DNA of 64,000 nucleotides from Phorcus lineatus (Eukaryota > Mollusca > Gastropoda > Trochida > Trochidae). Shown here piece after piece: positions 1-8,949 of the stretch. The stretch covers positions 29,735,645 to 29,799,644 of the forward strand of contig OV121088.1 in assembly GCA_921293015.1 (NCBI GenBank), given 5' to 3'. Under the pieces are notes generated by a model. That model made no database searches and was not told the DNA's origin. It worked only from the letters and a program-made list of their open reading frames with translations. Both the position numbers and the translations under genes were made by a program. Within the stretch, counting starts at the first letter, position 1. The number at the start of each line of letters is the position of its first letter.

Positions 1-119
1 GCAACTTTTTTATTCAGTGGAAGCGACGTTTCGACATAGATTCTAATGTCGTTGTCAAGCAATCACTAGAACATTAGAATCTATGTCAAAATGTCACTTC
101 CACAGAATAAAGAAGTTGC
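1..119. repeat. Imperfect inverted repeat at the window edge
   Basis: Bases 1-49 and 71-119 are inverted copies of about 85% identity separated by ~21 bp, so the region can fold into one long hairpin. On the minus strand the left arm reads ATGTCGAAACGTCGCTTCC..., a style of sequence often seen at the ends of Penelope-like elements; no reverse transcriptase is visible, so that link is only a suggestion. The element may continue to the left of the window. Confidence 0.6.
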
Positions 120-199
120 TTATCAATAAAAATGGTCTTTATCCTTCATATCATCAACTTCTAGAATGCCTATCACAATTTGGGATTCTTAGCATTTAT

Positions 200-370
200 G
201 GTTTCTTGAAAATAGACAAAATAAAATATGAAGACACCCTGCAACACCCATATTTGAAGGCGGGGTCAACACCAAAGTTAATGATTCTAGTCTTTGTTTT
301 AGAAAATGTTACTCTTAAATTGGTCAGCCTCCTATGCCAAATGATTTTGGAGAAGAGGACTTTTCAAAGT
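200..370 (+). repeat. Dispersed repeat, copy 1 of 3
   Basis: Shares a GACACCCTGCAACACCC-like core and the following ~120 bases with 2765-2935 and 7050-7200, at low identity. It abuts the 54-bp array. An open frame across 83-400 runs from the hairpin through this repeat into the array and is not considered a gene. Confidence 0.4.
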
Positions 371-1290
371 CCACTGAGGCTGAAGGATCTTTTAGTATAA
401 AACTTTTCTGTATTGCTCTCTAGTCCACTGAGGCTGAAGGATCTTTTAGTATAAAACTTTTCTGTATTGCTCTCTAGTCCACTGAGGCTGAAGGATCTTT
501 TAGTATAAAACTTTTCTGTATTGCTCTCTAGTCCACTGAGGCTGAAGGATCTTTAAGTATAAAACTTTTCTGTATTGCTCTCTAGTCCACTGAGGCTGAA
601 GGATCTTTTAGTATAAAACTTTTCTGTATTGCTCTCTAGTCCACTGAGGCTGAAGGATCTTTTAGTATAAAACTTTTCTGTATTGCTCTCTAGTCCACTG
701 AGGCTGAAGGATCTTTTAGTATAAAACTTTTCTGTTTTGCTCTCTAGTCCACTGAGGCTGAAGGATCTTTTAGTATAAAACTTTTCTGTATTGCTCTCTA
801 GTCCACTGAGGCTGAAGGATCTTTTAGTATAAAACTTTTCTGTATTGCTCTCTAGTCCACTGAGGCTGAAGGATCTTTTAGTATAAAACTTTTCTGTATT
901 GCTCTCTAGTCCACTGAGGCTGAAGGATCTTTTAGTATAAAACTTTTCTGTTTTGCTCTCTAGTCCACTGAGGCTGAAGGATCTTTTAGTATAAAACTTT
1001 TCTGTATTGCTCTCTAGTCCACTGAGGCTGAAGGATCTTTTAGTATAAAACTTTTCTGTATTGCTCTCTAGTCCACTGAGGCTGAAGGATCTTTTAGTAT
1101 AAAACTTTTCTGTATTGCTCTCTAGTCCACTGAGGCTGAAGGATCTTTTAGTATAAAACTTTTCTGTATTGCTCTCTAGTCCACTGAGGCTGAAGGATCT
1201 TTTAGTATAAAACTTTTCTGTATAGCTCTTTAGTCTACTGAGGCTGAAGGATCTTTCTGTATAAAAGTTTCTGTATTATTCTTTAGTCCA
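371..1290 (+). repeat. 54-bp tandem array, about 17 copies
   Basis: Unit starts CCACTGAGGCTGAAGGATCT and ends TTGCTCTCTAGT. Start-to-start spacing is 54 bp throughout (371, 425, 479 and so on up to 1235). Internal units are almost identical, with single-base variants such as TTTAAG for TTTTAG (~553) and TTTTGC for TATTGC (~734 and ~950). The last unit (1235-1290) is degenerate and shortened. 54 is a multiple of three, but every unit contains in-frame stops, so this is not a protein repeat. Confidence 0.97.
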
Positions 1291-2185
1291 CCATGGCAAC
1301 AGATCTAAACTAAGAAAGAATGTTTCAGAAAGTAAAGTTTTGCTGTATGCTTCTATCACTTGAAAAAAAAGTGTAAAAATTCCTTCAGTCACGGGCTGGA
1401 AATATATGAAAATAAGATGATACCTCACTGAATAGCTACTCAGCCTTGATTTATTTAGACAATATTCCAGAATAAGCATCTTCCTTATTCTTCAAAGGCG
1501 AAATTTTGCCATAAATTCTAGAGCCCAAACATGCTAAAACCATGATATTAAAATCTATTTAATAACACTGCGGAATAAAGAAATCTCCTATTAGTGAAAA
1601 TGTTCCTCATTTTTAACTACATCAGTAATATATTAGACAATCAGCTTCTCACGTAAAGCTGTTTATTCGAGACACATGGACTGCTGTGTTGTCACAAAGC
1701 ACATTTGATTCGGCAGGAAGTGCAATCAGAGTTACATTCACCTTGATGATATTGAGTGCTGATATGTTACAAGCAATATATAAAGATGATATAAGAAATG
1801 AGTGTCTGTGGACATAATATGTTACAACATCAAGAAGTGTCCTCTTTGTTCATCATGGAATTCAATTCAATGAAATCAATGTAGACATCATAAATCTAAT
1901 CTAGGCAAAATTGAAGAGTCCCTGATAAGATTCAAACCCCAAATCACTGAAAGCAAATGCACAAACCACGATGATGAAGAAACACTACCACAGTTTGAAA
2001 ACACCGAAACGATTGTTTGAATTATGTAAGTAGTCCACTTAGCCTTTACGTAGTTGAGTAGACTTCATCGATTAAGACCACTTAGCAAAATGGACAAGAA
2101 AAATCATTAACAGTAATTGCTAAAAGTGTCTCTAGTGAAGGATACACATGTTTGGTATTACATAATGATATATCATTTGTACCAT
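1291..2185. other. No gene seen
   Basis: AT-rich unique-looking sequence after the array; short chance frames only. Confidence 0.6.
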
Positions 2186-2530
2186 CACACTTAACTCTTT
2201 GCCTACAGGTTGCCAGGCAGTGTATCTTAAAGAGCCACTCTGTGAGTTGGTGTCATTTGATTGCAAAGTGTCGACTGTTACCAAAAAGACACATTTTAAA
2301 GCTTATTGGGTTTTTTTACAGTGACAATATGAAGGTAGAACGTCTTAATTATGATCGAAAACCGGACAGTGGCGTGCGTCAAATAGTCAAACGTAATTTT
2401 GGTGACTTATCTAAAACAGCCAGGAGGGCAGTTAGGAGTTGATGGTGTTTGTTTTAAGCTTCGTACAAAAGGTAAATGATATGTTATGACAATCACGGAG
2501 TGGCTCTTTAAGCCAAGGAGCAAATCAAAT
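2186..2530. mobile_element. MITE-like inverted-repeat element
   Basis: The 23-bp arms at 2226-2248 (CTTAAAGAGCCACTCTGTG...) and 2491-2513 are inverted copies with about two mismatches, ~240 bp apart. The left side starts TTAACTCTTTGCC, resembling the TTAACCCTTTGCC ends common in piggyBac-like MITEs. No clear right terminus or target duplication was found. The interior resembles part of 12520-12720 (AGCTTATTGG...CAGTGAT...), so the family is probably dispersed. The open frame at 2152-2442 lies in this repeat. Confidence 0.45.
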
Positions 2531-2764
2531 GTGAATCCTGTAGTTAGGTGATGCAGAATGGTTTGACACATATTGTTGGTTTTGCAGCCTCTCAAGCCAG
2601 AAGCGCTGTCATTTTCCTGTACTTCTAGCAGTAACTTTTCATCAAGGCTTTGGATTTGAATCTTTATAAGAAAATAAAGAAATGGCCTCTGAAGCTTTAT
2701 TTTACATACATTTTGAATTGATCAAGGTATGTCTAAATAGCATTTAAATCTTGGTTTCTGTAGA

Positions 2765-2935
2765 GAGTTGTAGGAAGTTTTGAGGGTGGACACCCTGCCA
2801 CACCCTTACTTGAGGAGAATCAAGACCAAAGCATCTAACTAAAATCTTCATTTAATGAAGATGTCTTTCTGAAATTTCAACTTCCTATGGTAAATGGATG
2901 CAGAGAAGAAGTCTTCCTCAAGATTTAGGTATAAT
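2765..2935 (+). repeat. Dispersed repeat, copy 2 of 3
   Basis: Best-preserved copy of the GGACACCCTGCCACACCC family also seen at 200-370 and 7050-7200; diverged. Confidence 0.4.
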
Positions 2936-4187
2936 GTCTACAATGCCCTTATGTTACACCATATCCAAGAGGATACAAACATTGATCCCCTAGTGGCAAG
3001 CCATCTCCCCACCAAATTTCAGAAGCTGATGATATTAAAAGTCTAATGGCCAATGGATGACGGACGATAGAAAAACCATATTGGTCGACTGGATCCTGTG
3101 TTGTCTTCCTCTTATAAGATTTGAAGAGAATCCAGTGAATCGTTCTTAAGAGATCGTAATGACAAGTGTCAAAAGTTTTGTTTGAAATGAGAATTGAATG
3201 AAGGTCAAGGTCACTGACCTCCAAGAACCTTTCTACTATGATCAAACATGCAAGACATAAAAAGAATCCAGGCAGCAGTTCTTAAGTTATTCCATTTCTG
3301 AGGCGTTTAAGCTACCTTACAGCATATCCTTGCTTTGCCTTTATGTTGCTTTAATAAAAACATGGACCAATCAAAGCAGTTCATTTTTGTCTCACATTTT
3401 GTCAAACATTTCACTATCATTCATACACAATGTTAATTACTACTTCAGCCTTGAATCCAAAGGAATTTACATCTACAACCTGTCTTGTCAATGAATTCAC
3501 CTGCAGCAAAAAACATTTAGTACTAAAATTCATTCTTTGCCATCTAAAGACGTACATATATCAGATTCTAGTTATTCCAAATGTTCCACCTGAGGAAAAG
3601 TAAACACTTACTTTGAATTTTTTTTCACAAAGATAAAGATGTTTTCATTTGAAAAATCTGTTCTTAAACATGGTATTTCCAGTGCCTGCAAACATAATCA
3701 AGAAAAGGAAATGCGTTCTAAGCAAACCACATGCTGAAATGACCTTGACCTTCAAGTTTATTTAATTTCGGAACAACCACTGCACCATCTTGGCTAAGAG
3801 CACATCCTCCCAACAACAGGTTCTTCAAGAACATTGTCATCAGCGTTCTGAAGAACTTTAGGTTCACTTCAGAGGTCATTGACAGAGCATGCACAATGGT
3901 CGCTGATGATGGAAATCATTTTCCAATAGAACCATTAAGTGGGCAGTTAGTTCATAATTGCAATTTATTTTTGACCTGATTATTGATACTGAAATCATCG
4001 TAATACTCTAGGGCTAGGATGGTTCCTTATAATCTTGCCATGTTGCCCATCACCTAATGCCTTAGCCTATTTGCCTACCCATTCAAGTGGTACTCGCTCC
4101 CGGAATTTCAAACATGCCATGACATTTGTAAACTGATAGTTGTCTAGTGGATAGCTTAGTTTTTCCCTATGAGTGAAGTTCAGCAAC
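2936..4187. other. No gene seen; old repeat-like sequence
   Basis: Contains GGTCAAGGTCACTGACCTCC (3205-3224), which recalls a common molluscan interspersed repeat but could not be delimited. The rest is AT-rich with chance frames only. Confidence 0.4.
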
Positions 4188-4385
4188 CATTGTGGCTATG
4201 CATTGAGTTGAAACCTGCGAGCATCGGCTGGAACTAGCGAATCATGGGTGGTACTTTGCTAAACATTCAGTGTAACATTGCACAAAACCTGACTGTGTGT
4301 AGAACATTTCTCGGTGGCCGAGCAGGATTCAAACTCAAGACCTCATGATCCAAGCCAAACGCCCTTACCACTGCGCTATTGCTGT
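4188..4385 (-). mobile_element. tRNA-derived SINE, reversed, 3'-truncated
   Basis: On the minus strand this is the same family as the six intronic SINEs: a head with an A-box-like AGCGCAGTGGTAAGGGCG, a decayed B box, then the GTTCTACACACAGTCAGG, ACCACCCATGATTCGCTAGT and CCAGCCGATGCTCGCAGG blocks. It stops inside the body, lacking the 3' hairpin tail and the CACCTCACCT end. This is the only copy in the window facing the minus strand and the only one outside the ARID5 transcription unit. Confidence 0.8.
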
Positions 4386-4553
4386 AATATGTTACTATAT
4401 TGAAGCATGTAACAGAACCTTAGAGAATATCATACATCAAACTGGAGAGGAGGTTAGACATATGTCACTTATATCGTTCATTTACAGTATTCAAATATAT
4501 GAAAGAAACTTTGAGAATATCATTCTAAACTGTAGAAGTAAGATTTGTCATAT

Positions 4554-4683
4554 ATACTCAACAACAAAAGTTATGGACCACTAACATAATTGATATTAAA
4601 ACATATTTCGATCATTATATGGACCATAGAATGTCCTAATATTGAAAAATCTGGGTGGTCCTTAACTTATTTTGTTGTGTATA
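4554..4683. mobile_element. Mariner/Tc1-like MITE, ~130 bp
   Basis: Terminal inverted repeats of 29 bp (4554-4582 and 4655-4683; left end TATACTCAACAACAAAAG, ~80% identity between arms) flank ~70 bp of noncoding sequence. The ends sit in TA dinucleotides, as expected for TA target duplication. The ACTCAACAA-type end resembles Tc1/mariner termini of aquatic animals. No transposase; nonautonomous. Confidence 0.7.
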
Positions 4684-4896
4684 TGTTCTAGCAGTCAACA
4701 AGTCTAAAGATTCACCTTATGAAGCGAGAATAAGAGCAATATTACTCATCATCATAAGGTGTTTATTATCATGTTTATTTCATAATTCACTTCATTGGTC
4801 TTCGTGCCTTCTGGGTACATTTATTCCAAGAGTACCAACTTCCTTTGGGATCAGAGAGATGAAATTCCTGGAGAGGTGTCACTAGAACTAAGTCTT

Positions 4897-5780
4897 CAGT
4901 GATAAACCTAGGATTTTTTTGGGGTGGGTCAATGCCCCACCTGGTCAAATTTGGGTGGGCCCTATTTTTTTGGGAGGTGGTCCCAAGGGCCCCACCTGAT
5001 CAATTAAGGTGGGCCTTTTCAGAATGTTTCACTGTGCGTTTGAATTTTCAGAATAACTTGTTTGAATAAACTGTTACACATTAAGTTTTTATACTTTTTT
5101 TAAATAAATAAATCACAGTTTTTACATGATGAATTTTCCATCTTTTTTCCATCTTTACACACTTGACAAAACATCTTCCCGTTTTCAAATCTAAGCCATT
5201 TATACTCCCCGAGCCATGATGTCTGAAATTTTTTAGCTTTGCTTGGGCCACCAATTTTGGTTTGAACCGTTTCGTCAGATTCAGAATCGCTGTCGTTATC
5301 ATAATCATAATCAACAAGTGTCCGTTTCTTCGTTACAGGAGGAGACGATTGTGATCTGTCTGTTTGTTTGCTAAAGAAACTCAAAATATTTTTCTGCGAC
5401 ATGATCCATTTGTATATTAGTGCGGGAAATGAAACCGAAAGTGAAAGCGAGATTAGACAGCGAAGTTACAAATCCGTAACTAACACGCTTTTCCATTGGC
5501 TGAGAATATTACAATGGCCAATCAGGGACGTTGATGCATATCGTCGTCGGTCGATAAACTGGTTCACTGTCTGAGCGCTTGCGGCGAATGATCGTGATTT
5601 AGTGACGGAGTTTTTAGATTACAATTTACTTTCATTTATAAATATAGGCCGCATTCGGATTTTATAGTTGCGTTATTTTACAAAAGAATGCGTTAAAGGG
5701 GCGCAGCTTCAATTTATATGTGCGGGAATTTTCATTTGTATGCGGAAATGCCGCAGAAACGCATCCTAGGTTTATCCCTG
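4897..5780 (-). mobile_element. hAT-superfamily element (884 bp), nonautonomous, with 6-bp target duplication
   Basis: Left end CAGTGATAAACCTAGGAT (4897-4914) and right end, read inward on the minus strand, CAGGGATAAACCTAGGAT (5780-5763) are 18-bp terminal inverted repeats with one mismatch. They start CAG-N-G, typical of hAT elements. They are flanked directly by AGTCTT at 4891-4896 and AGTCTT at 5781-5786, a perfect 6-bp duplication; most hAT elements make 8 bp, but groups with 5- and 6-bp duplications are known. Inside, on the minus strand, lies the zinc-finger reading frame 5402-5100. At the 3' side is a GC-rich pair of imperfect repeats (CCCCACCTGRTCAA...GGTGGGCC) at 4925-5015. Catalytic parts of a transposase are absent, so the element is an internally deleted copy. 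Confidence 0.85.
5100..5402 (-). pseudogene. hAT transposase N-terminal zinc-finger fragment
   Basis: Frame from ATG at 5402: starts MSQKNILSFFSKQ, a short 'xxILSFF' peptide typical of the N-terminus of hAT-type transposases and their domesticated relatives. There follow a Ser/Pro-rich and acidic linker (DYDYDNDSDSESDE, residues ~32-45), a KKFQTSWLGEYKWLRF block, then MFCQVCKDGKK with the CxxC of a TTF-type/BED-like finger (residues ~79-82). The normal continuation (second zinc-binding half, dimerisation and RNase-H-like catalytic core) is replaced by unrelated sequence and a stop at 5100. If transcribed it would give a ~100-residue peptide with half a zinc finger. It lies wholly inside the hAT element. 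Identification rests on motif resemblance. Confidence 0.65.
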
Positions 5781-5786
5781 AGTCTT

Positions 5787-8372
5787 GTCTTGAAAATTAC
5801 TGCTGCTTTCAGAAATAGCCGTTTCTAGTCCAATCTGATTTCTGTATGATTAAAATCGACAGTGTTCAGAGGAGTAACAATTTCAAAATATTGACTTAAT
5901 CTAGATTAAAACATGATCTGTCGAGGGTTTTCCCCTTCACATGGTCTGACTGCAGCCACACCTAGAGCATGTTCTGATGTCAGTTTAATGCAGACAAAAC
6001 CTAGTCATTAGCGAACCAATCACATCATCGCATTTTAAAGGTTGACAGCGGCAATCAAGTTAACGACTGCTTTAAGAGAGTTAGTTACCTCTAGTTACTG
6101 ATATTGAATGCTTTTCGTCAGAGGAGTTTACGTCAGAAATCTAAAACCTTTTATAGAAAGGAAGAAAAAACAAAACAGTGAGACCTCTTTAGCCCAAATA
6201 AAGTCCCATCCCTACATTGACCAGTTGGACCAGACCTAAAAGCAAACCTAGAGAGAGATTCCATCAGTCTTTATACACCCAACTGAGAGGTAGTACGCAA
6301 GAAAATTTTTAAGAAGGGATATTGGTACATGGTTTGACCATCAATACACAAGTTCACGAAGTTAAGCTATTGTCTTACTTTATAAGGAATAGAGATAATA
6401 AATTTTGCCTGATTATATCTCTTTATCATTGATGATACAAATATGAAATTTGGAGCATTCAAAAGTTAAAATTTGGTTACAGCCATTATTACATGATAGC
6501 CTTGAACAGAGTCAACCTTTCTTAGATTGTAGAGTCCTTATTTCAGGGAGTAGCAAAAAAATAACAACACATAAATATAATCTAAATTTTTAAATACTTG
6601 AGCATCCTTTCTATACTTGTAGCTGGAGAGAAGTCAAAACAAGTTAGGGTCAAGACTAGTTCTGATAATTTAAACTTCGGTTCATTTGCGATGATTGCAC
6701 ACCCAAAGTTTAGAGTCCGAAGCCTACTTTATCTATAGCGAATAAAAAGAAATTTTTCTAGGATATGACAGCAGTTGGATTTTGTAGTCAAAGGATTTAT
6801 CTTTCCATCTGTGTGTCAATTAGATGTTTTGTCTTTATTGACTTAGACATCTAAATTCTTCCCGATCAGATTTGTTTGGAAGCTGCTACAGATAAAATAG
6901 GCTTTGGATCCTAGACGTCTACGAAGAAAGACGTCTAGCATGCCGGACTAGGGTCAAGACCGAAGCTAAAAACTTTAAGGTTTCTTTTTAACAAAGGTAA
7001 TATTCAGAACATTTCATCTTCCTTCGCTGATTGGCTTCAGAGAAAAAGTCATTGAAAGGTATCAAGAATAACACCTGTCACATCCATGCTTGAGGGGGGA
7101 AATAGTACCAAAATTACCAACTTTAATCACTCAAGTATATTGAACTTTCTCACAAATCACAGCTTTGCAGCAATCTTTTAGGAGAAGTCAAAATGTACAG
7201 AAAAATAATTTGATCCAAGAGGTGTAAAGGCTTGATGATCTTAATAATTTCAAATCATAAAATTAACTGTCAACAAATGTCATATTCTACACAGACTCTT
7301 ACAGCCTTCAAGGTGTAACCCCATGTTCTATATTTAGTCTACATGTCACTTTCATTTTGGACTGATCAACTAAGTTGGTGTGTTCATTGAACTACTGAAC
7401 TTTCAGAGCTGAGATAATAAAAAGGGATACACGTCTTTAACACACCAGCTGATTTAACTTCGATATACACAGTGCTCTAATCAGCAGAGACAATGACATT
7501 TTGTCACTTGACTAATCATGTGACTGTTGCTAAGGTCATAGAAAACTCCACTGAGGGTTCACTAATCCAATTACGGATAAACGTTAATTCTGGCTCTAAA
7601 CGTAACACATATAAAAAGATGTTGCATCAGGATAAATCTTAATAATGACATCTTATCATATTGGAGATGAACAGATGACTGTCACTCAGATGATGAACAG
7701 ATTGTTCCACAATTTGTCAACATTGCAATATCTTTGTCTTGAATTGTCACCAAAACGCGTGAATATTTTCATCAACGGTATTTCATTTAAACGTATGAAG
7801 CACTGTCTTTAAATGTACTGTCATATACTTACTTAGATCTATAGGCTTCAAACCACAATCACTTCCTGAATATCATAAACAAACTTCGGCACGCCTCTCG
7901 CCATGTTTTGCCAAGCGCGTGGTGTGTTATCAGCAATTTATACCCTGTGAAAAAGGTTCCGCTTATTTCGGGAAAGGCAATAACAAATTGAAATAAAATA
8001 TTAATGACGCGTACAACACATTTTTTATTTAAAGTAAAACAATTTGGGATTAATACGAGTGTAATACATATATTTGAGAAATCAAAACGATTAATTGTCC
8101 CTAGGAAAGGTCTACATAGTTTATGTAATTTCATAGGGAACATTGTTTGGTTCTACACCGTCTAATCTTTTTTTAGCAAGTGCGATGCAAAGCCGAGGAT
8201 GCGAAGCCAGTTTCGCGATTCATAACGAAGAAGAAAATACTCGGAATTATAGCAGAAATATGTATCGAAAGAAATGTGTATATTGTTTCTAATTCTGTAG
8301 ACTGGATTTTGCACTACTTGCCAGTCAATATTTCCGTGAATGGATTATGATAATGACACGGCTTCAAAGATG
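5787..8372. other. Upstream region of ARID5, no gene seen
   Basis: No coding exon recognised. 7050-7200 is a third, poor copy of the dispersed repeat at 200 and 2765. Around 6909-6938 there is a short inverted pair (CTAGACGTCT / AGACGTCTAG). From ~7860 to 8240 composition becomes more balanced, as often seen near a promoter. A 94-codon open frame on the minus strand (8143-7859) has no recognisable domain and is not called. Confidence 0.5.
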
Positions 8373-8380
8373 TGACGTCA
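8373..8380. promoter_or_regulatory. Consensus CRE (TGACGTCA) upstream of ARID5 exon 1
   Basis: A perfect 8-bp palindromic cAMP-response element lies 83 bp upstream of the predicted ATG and 17 bp upstream of a TATA-like box. The full palindrome is the high-affinity site for CREB/ATF bZIP dimers. Its proximal position suggests cAMP/PKA-responsive or ATF-driven transcription; that is inference from sequence only. Confidence 0.5.
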
Positions 8381-8396
8381 CTAATTAGGGGCCAAA

Positions 8397-8404
8397 TATA
8401 AAAG
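8397..8404 (+). promoter_or_regulatory. TATA-like box of the ARID5 promoter
   Basis: TATAAAAG lies 59 bp before the predicted start codon. A transcript starting 25-35 bases downstream (about 8425-8440) would have a 5' leader of only ~25-40 nt. The background is AT-rich, so a chance match is possible, but the spacing to the CRE and to exon 1 is that of a core promoter. Confidence 0.45.
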
Positions 8405-8462
8405 TTGTATTGTTAGACTTGTACATGTTGAGATCGTCACAGATAATCAACTTTTTAATGGA

Positions 8463-8483
8463 ATGGATTCAACCGGCGCTCAG
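8463..8483 (+). CDS. ARID5B: ARID5 coding exon 1 (residues 1-7)
   Basis: The short first coding exon reads MDSTGAQ and ends CAG|GTAAGTG, a near-perfect 5' splice site, in phase 0. Seven codons followed by a phase-0 intron directly before the F/W-V-G-S block is also the arrangement expected for vertebrate ARID5B. The chosen ATG has G at -3 and G at +4. Another ATG five bases upstream (8458) is in a different frame with T at -3 and, after splicing, gives an unrelated ~50-residue peptide, so it is probably bypassed by leaky scanning or lies in a weak context. This is the least certain of the five exons because it is so short. Confidence 0.7.
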
Positions 8484-8694
8484 GTAAGTGAGAAGTATTA
8501 TTACACTTTATTTTGATGAATTATTTTACACGACACTTGTTGAATTATTTATGAAACATGTTATTCTGTTAGGCGAGTATTTATTGAGAGAGTGACCTAG
8601 ATGCGAGTGTCGATATCAGATTTTAGGTTTGTCAGTGGTGTGTGTACATGCCGATAGATGGGGAAATTCTTAATTTAAAATGTCTGATTTGCAG
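8484..8694 (+). other. ARID5 intron 1 (211 bp)
   Basis: Short phase-0 GT-AG intron. An ATG at 8680 inside its 3' end, with A at -3 and an in-frame stop three codons upstream, reads into exon 2 without a stop, so an intron-retaining or alternative-promoter transcript would still encode the protein from MSDLQ. Confidence 0.75.
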
Positions 8695-8949
8695 TTTGTG
8701 GGATCATCTTGTGGACAGCATGGACCCTACACTTTCTACAAGGCTTTCAAATATTTTAAGAACAAGAAACCAAAAATTTTGTCGTTGGGTGAATTTTTCT
8801 TCGTGGAAATATTACGCGATGCACCAGTAAGCATTGGAGAACTTCAGCTATTATGGCAAGATAAGAATAGCAACCAACTATTAACAAGTGTGCGACTTTA
8901 TTTTCTACCGGAGCATACACCTGATGGAAAACTTGACTACCATGGAGAG
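8695..8949 (+). CDS. ARID5B: ARID5 coding exon 2: N-terminal BAH-like region, first half
   Basis: 255 nt, 85 residues, phase 0 at both ends; acceptor TTTGCAG, donor GAG|GTAATT. The encoded blocks FVGSSCGQHGPY, FYKAFKYF, ILSLGEFFFVEI, IGELQLLWQD and VRLYFLPEHTPDG match the conserved N-terminus of ARID5B in order and spacing. The succession 'G-[DE]-FFFV ... I-[AG]-ELQLLW ... LYFLPE-x-TP ... HGE' has the look of a bromo-adjacent-homology (BAH) fold, a protein- or nucleosome-binding module; this structural assignment is inference. The codon just before the acceptor lies in the frame of a possible alternative start at 8680 (MSDLQ then FVG), preceded directly by an in-frame TAA. Confidence 0.95.

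Noticed and set aside
83..400. 105-codon + frame at the window start
   Set aside because: It runs from a hairpin arm through a dispersed repeat into the 54-bp array; no domain, and its 3' end is array sequence.
371..1290. CRISPR array
   Set aside because: Units are contiguous 54-bp repeats with no unique spacers, in a eukaryotic context.
8642..8830. Open frame overlapping ARID5 exon 2 in another phase
   Set aside because: It is a shadow of exon 2; it could only be reached from the weak upstream ATG at 8458.
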